Shown: piece after piece, positions 49,711-58,911 of the stretch
How the letters are laid out: every line of letters begins with the position of its first letter
Numbering within the stretch: position 1 is the stretch's first letter
Source of the DNA: an uncultured Lachnospiraceae bacterium
Lineage (GTDB): Bacteria > Bacillota > Clostridia > Lachnospirales > Lachnospiraceae
Reading direction: 5' to 3'
DNA length: 64,000 nt
NCBI GenBank assembly: GCA_910576815.1
Contig: CAJTKA010000010.1
Location: 1 to 64,000, forward strand
Notes under the pieces: generated by a model
What the model saw: only the letters and a program-made list of their open reading frames with translations
Told to the model about the DNA's origin: nothing
Database searches by the model: none
Made by a program: the position numbers and the translations under genes

Positions 49711-51313
49711 GATAAAAAAGGTATGTAAGCTGCACTATCTGGTTTCGGCGGTTTTTCTTCTGATTACGGGTGCCCTTTTTTGTATGGCGATCGGGCTGCA
49801 TTGTCAAACGGATATTTATGACTATGATCATAAAAAAACGATCGTGTGGCATACGCCGTATCTTTATTTGGCCATGCTGGCATTGGCCGTGTGCGGCATA
49901 GCCTTGGTCAGTATCGTTTTGAAAAGACTTTTCAAGAGTGAGGAGGCATATGTTACATTAAGCAGGGTCGTATATCTGCTCTGCGGCGCTGCGCTGCTGA
50001 TAGCGGGAGCTTTCTGGATTTTTTTCTATGACAGCGGCCCGATCAATGATCAGAGGGATATCTGGTTGGAAGCCAGGCGCATAGCCGGGGTGGTGAAAGA
50101 GCCCTTCGATACCGGTTATTTTGCGTATTACGCCAGGAATCGCGGAATGGCGCTGTTGATGGCGGGGGCGATCCGTATGTTTGGGGAGCATTTTTACGCG
50201 TTCCGCCTTGTGAATCTGGCGGCAGCACTGCTGCTCTATGTCTGCCTTTGCAAAGGGGCGGCGCTGCTTTATCGGAATCCGTTTGTCAATGCGCTCACGG
50301 CGGTGCTGCTGCTTTTGTTTTATCCTGTGATCGTATATACGGCCTATCTCTATGGAACAATGCTCTCGGCAGCTTTTGTTTCCTTGGGGATCTGTGGAAC
50401 CCTCCTGCTTCGGGAAACAGGCAGGCTGCGGTATGCGTTTTTGCTCGCTATTGCTTTTGCAGTTGCGATGATCTCTCATCAATCGGCGGCAGTGGGGCTG
50501 TTGGCAGCCATCCTTTATCTGTTTCTAAGCAGTGGAAAGGAGAATGTGCGCAGAAATCTTCTGGCGACAGTCATTGTGGTTTTGACGCTGGTCTTGGTGA
50601 TGAAAGCCGTCGATGTGACCTATGAGGGGATCACGGGGGCGGATCCGGATACTTCGCCCGTGCCATTAAGCTGTACGATTTATATGGGATTGACATCCAC
50701 GGGGCTCAATGCAGGACCGGGAAGTCAGGACGGCGCCAATGCCAGGATATATGAAGAAAATGACCGTGACGGAAAGGCGGCGAATCGGGATGCGATGCAG
50801 CGCATCGGTGTGGTCCTGAAAGAGTATGCTCTGGGTGAGAGATCTCTCGGGTTCTTTCTGGAAAAGACGCAGTTTCAATGGCTGGATCCTACTTTTGGAG
50901 CAAGGTGGACGATACGCACGAACGATCCCAATATGGGATATGCGCCTAATTCGGCAGCATTTAACAAATTCTATGACAGTAGTATCAGAAATTTGCTTTT
51001 CAAGCTGTCGATCGGGCTGATGCTGTTGATCTACTTTGGCGCAGTCGTTTCCGGGATAAAAGCCCTGCGGGAAGGCGGAGGTGTCGGTCCCTGGGTGCTG
51101 GCGCAGCTTTTTGTGGCAGGCGGTTTCGCCTTTCAAATGATATGGGAGTCCTTCGCCCGCTATTGCTTTAGCTATTTTTTGTGGCTGATTCCGGGCGCGG
51201 CCTACGGGATTTACCTGTGCGGCAGTTTTCTCGCGGACAAGATACAAAAGGGCAGCAGCGCCGCAGTTCATAAACGGTTCGCGACAGTTGACAAAATGAG
51301 ACCATGCGACTAG
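49703..51313 (+). CDS. GT39-like membrane glycosyltransferase
   Basis: A 536-residue protein with about 11-12 membrane helices. The first outer loop contains GPINDQRDIWLEARRI and the next LVNLAAALLLYVCL block fits GT-C glycosyltransferases of the PMT/ArnT group. A ~100-residue outer segment (NAGPGSQDGANARIYEENDRDG) lies before the last helices. ATG 49703 follows AGGGAGG and overlaps the previous gene's end, so the three membrane genes are translated together. The sugar and acceptor are unknown. Confidence 0.75.
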   Translation: MDRIKKVCKLHYLVSAVFLLITGALFCMAIGLHCQTDIYDYDHKKTIVWHTPYLYLAMLALAVCGIALVSIVLKRLFKSEEAYVTLSRVVYLLCGAALLIAGAFWIFFYDSGPINDQRDIWLEARRIAGVVKEPFDTGYFAYYARNRGMALLMAGAIRMFGEHFYAFRLVNLAAALLLYVCLCKGAALLYRNPFVNALTAVLLLLFYPVIVYTAYLYGTMLSAAFVSLGICGTLLLRETGRLRYAFLLAIAFAVAMISHQSAAVGLLAAILYLFLSSGKENVRRNLLATVIVVLTLVLVMKAVDVTYEGITGADPDTSPVPLSCTIYMGLTSTGLNAGPGSQDGANARIYEENDRDGKAANRDAMQRIGVVLKEYALGERSLGFFLEKTQFQWLDPTFGARWTIRTNDPNMGYAPNSAAFNKFYDSSIRNLLFKLSIGLMLLIYFGAVVSGIKALREGGGVGPWVLAQLFVAGGFAFQMIWESFARYCFSYFLWLIPGAAYGIYLCGSFLADKIQKGSSAAVHKRFATVDKMRPCD

Positions 51314-51404
51314 AATAAAGTGAAATTTCACACATGAGAAATACGGGTATATAAAGTTTGTTAATAAACATAAGCAATGTCAAAAGACGGAAAGGGAAGA
51401 TAAC

Positions 51405-52835
51405 ATGGCAGACAAAAAGTTAGTGGAAGCGATCACGGCGATGGAGGACGATTTCGCGCAGTGGTACACGGACGTGGTAAAGAAGGCGGAGCTTTTGGAT
51501 TACACCAGCATCAAGGGCTGTATGGTGTTTAAGCCGGCAGGCTATGCGATTTGGGAGTTGATCCAGAGGCAGATGGACGATCGCTTTAAGGAAACGGGGG
51601 TAGAGAATGTCTATCTGCCCATGTTCATTCCCGAGAGCCTCTTAAATAAGGAAAAAGATCATGTGGAAGGTTTTGCGCCGGAAGTGGCCTGGGTGACGCA
51701 CGGCGGAATGCAGCCTTTGCAGGAAAGACTCTGCGTCAGACCGACTTCCGAGACGCTGTTCTGCGATTATTATAAGAATGTGGTGCAGTCTTACCGCGAT
51801 CTGCCGCAGGTGTGCAACCAGTGGTGTTCAGTAGTGCGCTGGGAGAAGGAGACCCGTCCTTTCTTACGGAGCCGTGAATTTTTGTGGCAGGAGGGGCATA
51901 CGGCACATGCCACTGCCGAGGAGGCTGAGGAGCGGACGATCCAGATGTTGAACGTCTATGCGGATTTCTGTGAGGAAGTGCTGGCGATTCCTGTCATTAA
52001 AGGGCGCAAGACCGATAAGGAGAAATTTGCGGGCGCGATCGCAACCTATACGATCGAGGCGTTGATGCACGACGGCAAGGCACTGCAGTCCGGCACCAGC
52101 CACAATTTCGGTGACGGTTTTGCAAAAGCGTTTGACATTCAGTATACCGATAAAGATAATACCTTAAAGTATGTACATCAGACATCCTGGGGCACAACGA
52201 CCCGCCTAATCGGTGCAGTCATCATGGTGCACGGTGATAATTCGGGGCTTGTACTGCCGCCAAGGATCGCACCCACCCAGATCATGATCATCCCGATTCA
52301 GCAAAAGAAGGAAGGCGTGCTGGATAAGGCATATGAATTGAAGGAGAAGTTAAAGGGCTTCCGTGTGAAGGTGGACGATACCGACAAGAGCCCCGGCTGG
52401 AAGTTTTCCGAGCAGGAGATGCGCGGAATCCCGATCCGTGTGGAGATCGGTCCTAAGGATATCGAGGCGGGCAAGTGCGTGATCTGCCGTCGTGATACCA
52501 GGGAGAAGATCGAGGTTTCCCTGGACGAGATCGAGGAGAAGGCAGGCGAAATCCTTTCTAAGATGCAGAAGGAAATGCTGGAGCGCGCGCGTGCACACAG
52601 GGATGAGCATACCTACGAGGCAAAGGATATGGAGACGTTCCGCAAGCTCTTTGCAGAGAAGTCCGGTTTTGTGAAAGCGATGTGGTGCGGCGAGCAGGCC
52701 TGTGAGGATCAAATCAAGGAAGAAATGGCCGTTACCAGCCGCTGTATGCCATTTGAGCAGGAGCAGATCGGCGATACCTGTGTTTGCTGCGGTAAGCCTG
52801 CGAAGAAGATGGTTTACTGGGGCAGGGCGTACTAA
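51405..52835 (+). CDS. proS: Prolyl-tRNA synthetase (archaeal/eukaryote type)
   Basis: A 476-residue class II synthetase that charges tRNA-Pro. It has no editing (INS) domain between motifs 2 and 3 and a C-terminal zinc-binding-like extension (CGEQACEDQI, CCGKPAKKMVYWGRAY, ending in Tyr), which mark the short archaeal-type ProS used by many clostridia. Motif 2 is VVRWEKETRPFLRSREFLWQEGHTAHA and motif 3 is the LIGAVIMVHGDNSGLVLPPRIAP region. GGAAAGGGAAG precedes ATG. A 12-base palindrome GTGAAATTTCAC lies at 51320-51331; no T-box leader was seen. Confidence 0.96.
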   Translation: MADKKLVEAITAMEDDFAQWYTDVVKKAELLDYTSIKGCMVFKPAGYAIWELIQRQMDDRFKETGVENVYLPMFIPESLLNKEKDHVEGFAPEVAWVTHGGMQPLQERLCVRPTSETLFCDYYKNVVQSYRDLPQVCNQWCSVVRWEKETRPFLRSREFLWQEGHTAHATAEEAEERTIQMLNVYADFCEEVLAIPVIKGRKTDKEKFAGAIATYTIEALMHDGKALQSGTSHNFGDGFAKAFDIQYTDKDNTLKYVHQTSWGTTTRLIGAVIMVHGDNSGLVLPPRIAPTQIMIIPIQQKKEGVLDKAYELKEKLKGFRVKVDDTDKSPGWKFSEQEMRGIPIRVEIGPKDIEAGKCVICRRDTREKIEVSLDEIEEKAGEILSKMQKEMLERARAHRDEHTYEAKDMETFRKLFAEKSGFVKAMWCGEQACEDQIKEEMAVTSRCMPFEQEQIGDTCVCCGKPAKKMVYWGRAY

Positions 52836-52856
52836 GTTCATTGAAGGGAGTCGCTT

Positions 52857-53300
52857 ATGGCAAGAAAGAAGAAAAAGAAGAAAGGGCTTGTTCCCGTGAT
52901 CAATCTTGGGCTCCTGATCGGTGTCTGTATCGTGATTGTGATCGGCATTGCCAGCGGCACATTGACTAGAGCGGTCAAACACGTGGTGGTGCAAAAAGCT
53001 TCCGAGACCATGATGGAGCAGGCAGTGAAGAAGGCGCTTGAGAGTGTAGGGGATCCGCAGGCTGCAAAGAAGGCCAAAGAAATCATAGATAATATGGATG
53101 AAAGCGACAAGCAGAAAGCGGAGGAAATCATTGAGCGTTATGCGGACAGTGACACGCTTACCGATGTGATGGAAATCGTGGGAGATGGTGTGGACAGCGA
53201 TTCCCTTTCCCAAGTAGAGGAGTATCTGCAGGAGAATGTGTCCGAGCAGGATCAGGAAGATTTGGAAGAACTGTATCGGAAGTACAGCGAGGGGTATTAA
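52857..53300 (+). CDS. Small membrane-anchored acidic helical protein, unknown
   Basis: A 147-residue protein that I do not recognise. Seven consecutive Lys/Arg residues precede one helix (VINLGLLIGVCIVIVIGIASG, residues ~14-34), so the rest lies outside. That part is helical and acidic with a repeated plan KKAKEIIDNMDESDKQKAEEIIERYADSDTL, VEEYLQENVSEQDQEDLEELYRKY. GAAGGGAG precedes the ATG, 22 bases after proS. A terminator follows, so it probably shares the proS transcript. Confidence 0.7.
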   Translation: MARKKKKKKGLVPVINLGLLIGVCIVIVIGIASGTLTRAVKHVVVQKASETMMEQAVKKALESVGDPQAAKKAKEIIDNMDESDKQKAEEIIERYADSDTLTDVMEIVGDGVDSDSLSQVEEYLQENVSEQDQEDLEELYRKYSEGY

Positions 53301-53334
53301 AACCAAAAACATGACAAAAGGGTATCAGGAAGGA

Positions 53335-53363
53335 CAGCTCCCGAAAGCGGGGGCTGTTTTTAT
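53335..53363 (+). terminator. Terminator of proS unit
   Basis: ACAGCTCCCG (53335-53344) pairs with CGGGGGCTGT (53349-53358) around AAAG, with one G-T pair, then TTTTT. Confidence 0.9.
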
Positions 53364-53386
53364 GTGCAAAGGGAAAAATTGGGGGT

Positions 53387-53453
53387 TGACAGATGTATAC
53401 CCTGCGTGTATGATACAACCATAAGGTATACGTGCGTATACCATAATATACCA
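53387..53453 (+). promoter_or_regulatory. blaI-like promoter with repeated operators
   Basis: TTGACA (53387-53392), 17 bases, TATGAT (53410-53415). The perfect palindrome GGTATAC-GTGC-GTATACC spans 53426-53443. The hexamer TATACC (or its complement) occurs four times: 53397, 53426 (complement), 53438 and 53448. The first copy lies in the promoter spacer and the rest follow the start point, as expected for BlaI-type autorepression. Confidence 0.8.
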
Positions 53454-53545
53454 GAATGCCTATCAGTCGAAGGAGAATGCGTTATTTTGTAGGAACAAAC
53501 AGAAAATGCAGATGGGTAGGATGGCGCAGAGGAAAGGAAAGAAAA

Positions 53546-53938
53546 ATGGTCAGTTTATCGGACGGAGAATGGAAAATCATGAATCTGCTCTGGGAACGCG
53601 AGGGTACGATCACGGAACTGAAAAACGAGTTGGGAAAAGAAACGGGCTGGGATAAGCATATCGTGATCACCATGCTTTCCCGCATGGAAAAGAAGGGCGC
53701 GGTCGCGCACAGGGACGGCAGTCGCGCGAAGATATTTTATCCGCTGGTGACGAGGGAGGAGGTCTCCATGCAGGAAACCAAAGGCTTTTTACAGAAAGTG
53801 TACCGGGGGAGTTTGGGTATGATGGTCAATGCCATGGTGGAGGATCAGGCATTGTCTGAGGAGGAGATACAGGAGCTGTACGGTATCCTGGAGAAAGCAA
53901 AAAGAGACAGAGCCGAACAAAGTAAGCGTGAGAAATGA
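53546..53938 (+). CDS. BlaI/MecI-family repressor
   Basis: A 130-residue winged-helix repressor (LSDGEWKIMNLLWEREGTITELKNELGKETGWDKHIVITMLSRMEKKGAVAHRDG) with the C-terminal dimerisation helices (LSEEEIQELYGILEKAK). In this family proteolysis triggered by a BlaR1-type partner releases the operator. ATG 53546 gives the family start MVSLSDGEW; the open frame reaches 53456. The partner gene follows after 67 bases. Confidence 0.92.
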   Translation: MVSLSDGEWKIMNLLWEREGTITELKNELGKETGWDKHIVITMLSRMEKKGAVAHRDGSRAKIFYPLVTREEVSMQETKGFLQKVYRGSLGMMVNAMVEDQALSEEEIQELYGILEKAKRDRAEQSKREK

Positions 53939-54005
53939 GTGCGGATAAAGGGCTGCATTGGGAGGAGGCGGCAGAAATGCTGCGAAAGATGGAGGAAAGA
54001 GTGAT

Positions 54006-56531
54006 ATGATGGAGAGACTGATAACAGCGACGGTTTTGATTTTGTGCATCCTGTTGATCCGCCGGATATTTCGGGGAAAGATCAGCAGCAGGTTATTGTA
54101 TGCGCTGTGGTTGTTAGTGGCGTTTCGTCTGGTAGGAAGCGGTGTGGCGCAGTTTGATCTGGGACCGCTTTCTGATTTTCGTCTAATGGATTTGGTGGAG
54201 GAAGATAAGAGTGGTATCGCGGAGCGGTTGAATGAGACCATCCGTCTGCAGGAGCCTATTCAGATGACGGCGGATTCGAGCAGCATCCTGTTTCGCTTTT
54301 TTACTACGGATGAGATCAGGGAGACGATCGAGGATATGCCGCAAGACGGACCAACTTCTGTTTTTATGGCAGGTACGCTTGGCTTTACCCGGCTGGATGT
54401 TTTGTGGTTTTTGTGGGGCTGCGGTGCGCTGGCAGTGGGTATGTGGATCTTAGTCACGAATATCGTATTCAGCCGCAAATTGAGAAAGACAAGGCAGCCG
54501 TTTGATTTGCCGGAGTATGTGAAAACAGTCATTTTTAAAAATAAAGAAGCTGCAAGCGGAGAGAATGCGGTAACGGTGGATTTGCAGACAGAAGAAGATT
54601 TGCAAAGGGGAAAATCCCGCCGCATATTTAGTCGGAAACGCCGCCTGCCGGCCTTTTATCTGGCAGAGGGGATTTCTTCTCCCTGTCTGTACGGGCTGCC
54701 CGGGCGCGAGGCGGTTTATCTGACGGCAGAAGTGGTTACGGACGAAAATAGATTACGACACGTAATTGCACATGAGCTGGTCCATAAAAAGCACGGCGAC
54801 AGTTTTTGGGCGATTTTGCGCAGTGTTCTGGTGGCTGTGTACTGGTTCCATCCGCTGGTGTGGGTGGCGGCGATTTGCTCCAAACGGGACTGTGAGCTTG
54901 CCTGTGACGAGGGGGCGCTGGCAATACTTGGCGAGGAAGAAAGGATTTCCTATGGCGAGACCTTGCTTTCCATTATCACGAGGAAAGCTCGTGCGTCTGA
55001 TTTGATCTGTACCGCTACGACCATGACGGGCAGCGGAAAGAGCGTGAAGGAGCGCATTCGTTTTATTGCCGAAAGACCCAGAACGCTGCTGGTGGCAGCG
55101 GCGTGCGTCCTTGTTTTGATGGCGGTGGTATGTCTGTTTGTCTTTACGAAGGATGCAGGATTTCGGGGGACGATCGTGGACAGCCGGACGGGGCTTACCG
55201 TTACGGGGGCGGATATGCAGATCACGCTACCCGCAAGTATCGGTGATATCAGCGGCTGTGTGGTGGATGAGAAAAGTGACAATGTTGTCATATATCACGC
55301 TGCCACACAAGAGGAAGTGGGCAGATTTGCCAGGATGCCGCTCAAAGACGCATTACAATTGGTGGATGAGGGGCGGAGAGTCCTGCCCATCGGAGACTAT
55401 GGTTATAATTATCTGCTGCGGGCCTATCTGGGGGAGGCGCTGTCGAGGACGGAGCATACCTACACGCCTGCCACACAGGGTGTTTTAGAGCATGAGGATC
55501 GCTTTCTGCCTGCAGAGCCGGAGGGCGGGACCATTTATATTGATCCCGAAACAGATGAAAATCCGCTGCTCAGCGAGGATTGGGAGGTCATTCCGCTGGA
55601 GGAGCCGGAGGAGGAAGAAAAGAGGGATTATCTGCCCAACGAGGAGATTATCGTCGCTGAGCCAATGGATCCAAGCAGCATAAAGAAGAACACAATGCAC
55701 ACCTATACGCCTAATCCGAGTGAGACAGGCGAGGCGGACACGGACAGCGCAACGGCAGGCGTTTCAGGCACAGACAGCAATGCAGCAGCCGGAGTTCCAG
55801 GCACGGATAGTAATAATGATGACACCACCTATATTCTGGATGACAACACTGAATATGAAGCCATTGAAAATGAAACCTCGGTTGACTATCTGCCCAATGA
55901 GCAGATCACGGTCACTTATCAGCCGCATGAAGTCAATGTAGATGAGATCAGATCGGGCTGCTATGTGTATGTCAGTGCGGATTATTCCGGGAAGGTGAAG
56001 GCAAAATATCAGGAAGCAATGGATTACATTGACAGTCAGCTGCGCGCGGCGGCGGATCAGGTTGTTATATTAAGCCTGAACAGGGAACGGCGGGAAGCCT
56101 TATTCGATGACTTGACTGCGAATCGGACTCCTTATGTGGGGGACAATGCCAAGGTGGGTGCGCTGATCGATGCCCTGCCCCTGCCGCCAACCTTGAATCG
56201 AGAGGGAGGCTTTTCCATGCAGACTTTAGATGCACCGTATTCTTTGCGGTTTGATTATGAGATGAGTACGAACCTTTTTACGAAAGAAGATCAGGATATG
56301 CTGTATTTTAATGCGGCGATGTTGTTTTACGCGATCGGCAATGTGGAAGAAATATCCATGGAGATCCGCAATTGCAATCCGTCCGAGATAGACACTACGA
56401 TGAATATTTATCGCAGGGAGGAACTGGAAAAGGACCTTTCGTTGCTGCAGAATGTGGATTTTGAGGACGATCAGGCGTTTCGTGAGGGCTTGTTTGAGCT
56501 GGAGGCAGCGGCGATAAAACAGCTAAAATAA
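54006..56531 (+). CDS. BlaR1-like M56 metallopeptidase with DUF4825-like sensor
   Basis: An 841-residue membrane sensor-protease. Four hydrophobic helices are seen (residues ~5-40, ~128-150, ~278-300 region and ~360-380); the M56 zinc site is HVIAHELVHKKHGD near residue 255 with downstream CELACDEGAL. The ~460-residue outer part has no penicillin-binding motif. Instead it has a linker with a twice-occurring DYLPNE-x-I-x-V segment (near residues 540 and 623) and a DUF4825-like end (YVGDNAKVGALIDALPLP, APYSLRFDYE). It should sense something other than beta-lactams and cut the adjacent repressor. GGAGGAAAG precedes ATG. Confidence 0.85.
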   Translation: MMERLITATVLILCILLIRRIFRGKISSRLLYALWLLVAFRLVGSGVAQFDLGPLSDFRLMDLVEEDKSGIAERLNETIRLQEPIQMTADSSSILFRFFTTDEIRETIEDMPQDGPTSVFMAGTLGFTRLDVLWFLWGCGALAVGMWILVTNIVFSRKLRKTRQPFDLPEYVKTVIFKNKEAASGENAVTVDLQTEEDLQRGKSRRIFSRKRRLPAFYLAEGISSPCLYGLPGREAVYLTAEVVTDENRLRHVIAHELVHKKHGDSFWAILRSVLVAVYWFHPLVWVAAICSKRDCELACDEGALAILGEEERISYGETLLSIITRKARASDLICTATTMTGSGKSVKERIRFIAERPRTLLVAAACVLVLMAVVCLFVFTKDAGFRGTIVDSRTGLTVTGADMQITLPASIGDISGCVVDEKSDNVVIYHAATQEEVGRFARMPLKDALQLVDEGRRVLPIGDYGYNYLLRAYLGEALSRTEHTYTPATQGVLEHEDRFLPAEPEGGTIYIDPETDENPLLSEDWEVIPLEEPEEEEKRDYLPNEEIIVAEPMDPSSIKKNTMHTYTPNPSETGEADTDSATAGVSGTDSNAAAGVPGTDSNNDDTTYILDDNTEYEAIENETSVDYLPNEQITVTYQPHEVNVDEIRSGCYVYVSADYSGKVKAKYQEAMDYIDSQLRAAADQVVILSLNRERREALFDDLTANRTPYVGDNAKVGALIDALPLPPTLNREGGFSMQTLDAPYSLRFDYEMSTNLFTKEDQDMLYFNAAMLFYAIGNVEEISMEIRNCNPSEIDTTMNIYRREELEKDLSLLQNVDFEDDQAFREGLFELEAAAIKQLK

Positions 56532-56715
56532 TAAAATTTTAATAATTTTGTCACCTTTTTCTTAAGCTGCTCGTTTTAAGATATATAAGGATAGGTTTAC
56601 GAGATGAGTCAAAGGACCTTATTTTCAAATGCTGTTTTAGAGATATTTTAAAGATTGACGTATTACAATTAAATACGGCAGGAAAATACGGGCATCGTAC
56701 AAAAGAGGGGGCAGC

Positions 56716-57702
56716 ATGGGACAGGCACAGAGGAGCAGTACACGCGGGAACAGTTCAAAAAACAATATCAGCGTGATATCGGGAGGCAATTCGCACAGCA
56801 GAACAGGCGGCAGAGTGCGTGCAGGGCAGCGCAGAACAGACCACGACGGGTTGGAGAATTTGGAACTGTGGGAACTTTCCAGAGAAGAAGATGATTCCCG
56901 CATGATGCGTCTGGCGGATCGTGACCAGACTCGATCCAGACAGAGGCCTTCCCGAACGATTTCGTATTCTGACAATCGGAATACGGGCAATTCCCGCCCG
57001 GTCAGCTCGATCAAACGGCGCAGGGCGAAAAGGCGGCAGCGAAATCTTTACCGTCTCTTTGCGTTTTTGATCATAGGGGTGTGTCTGGTCCTGATTTATC
57101 AGACGACAGGTGCCATCTATCGTATGGTACACAATGAGAAGACGGGTAAGGGCAGAGGAATCGTGGAGATCATGTCCGAGAAGATAGAGGGAAAACGGAT
57201 TGAGCCTCCGGAAATGATTACGGATTATTTGGATCCAAATGAGTTTTCCAGACCCGGAACCAAACTCGGAAAAGTGAAGAACGTGTTTGTTCATTACACC
57301 GCGAATCCCGGCACGTCTGCGGCGCAGAACCGCAGCTACTTTGCTAACCTGGCGCAGACGCAGGAGCGGTCGGCAAGCGCGCACTTTATCATTGGTTACG
57401 AGGGTGAGCTGATTCAGTGTATTCCGCTCGAGGAGCAGGCTTATGCGGTTGCCACCAGAAACGGGGATTCCGTTTCCATAGAATGCTGCTATTTGGACGA
57501 GGACGGCAAGTTCACACAGGAAACCTACGATACCCTTGTACATACATTGGCCTGGCTTTGTGGGGAGTACCGTCTTTCCCCCGATGATATCCTGCGTCAC
57601 TATGACTGCGGCGGCAAGAAGTGCCCGCTTTATTATGTGGAGCATGAGGATGCCTGGGAGAGGCTGCTTGCGGATGTGGAGGCATACAGAGAATCTTTAT
57701 AA
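56716..57702 (+). CDS. N-acetylmuramoyl-L-alanine amidase (Amidase_2)
   Basis: A 328-residue protein with a ~100-residue Ser/Arg-rich, probably unstructured cytosolic start, one helix (LFAFLIIGVCLVLIYQTTGAIY, near residue 115) and an outer Amidase_2/PGRP domain. Zinc ligands are His in FVHYTANPGT (near 196), His in LRHYDCGGKKCPLYY (near 294) and Cys of KKCP (near 300). SASAHFIIGYEGELIQCIPLEEQAYA is the family core. It cleaves the bond between MurNAc and L-Ala in peptidoglycan. The long basic N-terminal tail is unusual. Confidence 0.92.
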   Translation: MGQAQRSSTRGNSSKNNISVISGGNSHSRTGGRVRAGQRRTDHDGLENLELWELSREEDDSRMMRLADRDQTRSRQRPSRTISYSDNRNTGNSRPVSSIKRRRAKRRQRNLYRLFAFLIIGVCLVLIYQTTGAIYRMVHNEKTGKGRGIVEIMSEKIEGKRIEPPEMITDYLDPNEFSRPGTKLGKVKNVFVHYTANPGTSAAQNRSYFANLAQTQERSASAHFIIGYEGELIQCIPLEEQAYAVATRNGDSVSIECCYLDEDGKFTQETYDTLVHTLAWLCGEYRLSPDDILRHYDCGGKKCPLYYVEHEDAWERLLADVEAYRESL

Positions 57703-57719
57703 TGCGACGATCCATGTGG

Positions 57720-57752
57720 GAGACCCGTCTTAGAGACAGGGTCTCATTTTTA
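57720..57752 (+). terminator. Terminator after amidase gene
   Basis: GAGACCC (57720-57726) pairs with GGGTCTC (57739-57745), followed by ATTTTTA. Confidence 0.85.
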
Positions 57753-57787
57753 TGCTATACTCTTTATGACTGTTGGAGGATATTTAC

Positions 57788-58693
57788 ATGGAAAAAGCCT
57801 ATAAACTGGAATTTGCAGGCGAACAGGCGGGAAGTCTGTATGTGAACTGCTGCGGTCTGTCCCGCACGGAACCGATGCACAGCTTCGGTCCCGCCTTAAA
57901 GCCCCACTATCTGATCCATTATATTCTAAGCGGTAAGGGCAGATTTGCCATTGGCGGGGAGGAATATCCGCTGGAGGCCGGCTGCGGCTTTTTGATCACC
58001 CCCGACGAGCTTGCTTTTTATCAGGCGGACGAGGAGGATCCCTGGACCTACGTGTGGGTGGGTTTCAGCGGAACGCTTGCGGCGGAGTATGTGAATAACA
58101 TTGGGCTTTCCGTGCGGCAGCCTGTCTTTCGCTCCGAAGCATCGGAGGAGTTGTACCGCATTGTAAAAGATATGATGGATCACAATACCTTCGATCTTTC
58201 TCACGACCTGCGCCGCAATGGGCAGCTAGGCGTCTTCTTGTCCGTTATTGCGGAGGGCAGCAGGGTGGAAAAGGAAGGAGAGAGCGGAAAAGCAAATATC
58301 TATGTACGCAAAGCTGTTTCGTTTATTCAGAGCAACTACTGCAATCCCATTAAGGTGACGGATGTGGCGGATTATGTCTGTATCAATCGCAGTTATCTTT
58401 ATACGCTGTTTCAAAATTCCATGGGGATGTCGCCGCAGCGGTTTCTTACGACTTTCCGCATTACGAAAGCGGCGGAGCTTTTGCAGCTCACTTCTTTGCC
58501 AGTCGAGAGCATAGCCCTCTCCTGCGGTTATCAGGATCCTCTGGTATTTACAAAGGCATTTCGGCAGATGAAGCAGATGTCCCCGTCCGCGTTCCGTAAG
58601 GAGATGCAGAAGGGGGAGAGCCGGCGCAACAGGGAATACCTGCGGCAGGTGGAGGAGTTTATCGGACAGATCAACAGTTTGCAGCAAATTTAA
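57788..58693 (+). CDS. AraC-family transcriptional regulator
   Basis: A 301-residue regulator: an N-terminal cupin sugar-binding domain (LIHYILSGKGRFAIGGEEYPLEAGCGFLITPDE) and two C-terminal helix-turn-helix motifs (KVTDVADYVCINRSYLYTLFQNSMGMSPQRFL and LPVESIALSCGYQDPLVFTKAFRQMKQMSPSAFRKEM). ATG 57788 has GGAGGA before it. It lies 218 bases before galK in the same direction and is a candidate regulator of the gal genes, which is inference from position. Confidence 0.92.
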   Translation: MEKAYKLEFAGEQAGSLYVNCCGLSRTEPMHSFGPALKPHYLIHYILSGKGRFAIGGEEYPLEAGCGFLITPDELAFYQADEEDPWTYVWVGFSGTLAAEYVNNIGLSVRQPVFRSEASEELYRIVKDMMDHNTFDLSHDLRRNGQLGVFLSVIAEGSRVEKEGESGKANIYVRKAVSFIQSNYCNPIKVTDVADYVCINRSYLYTLFQNSMGMSPQRFLTTFRITKAAELLQLTSLPVESIALSCGYQDPLVFTKAFRQMKQMSPSAFRKEMQKGESRRNREYLRQVEEFIGQINSLQQI

Positions 58694-58911
58694 ACTCAAA
58701 AGTGAAATCAAATGTCTGCTGTGCAGACGCTTGGTTTCCTTCCGACATATAACATTTTGACAGGTTTATACAACAAAGAAAACTGTTAAAAAACGGAAAA
58801 TCACTTTATGATAAACACAGTGAATATGCACAGAATAATTGAGTGCACAACATGGGTGAGGACAGAAGGGTTACAAAAAACAGAAACCATTGACAGAGAA
58901 GGAGAGTGGGT

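Noticed and set aside
51314..51404. T-box or other amino-acid leader before proS
   Set aside because: The gap of 91 bases is too short, and no T-box sequence or terminator/antiterminator pair is visible; only a 12-base palindrome is present.
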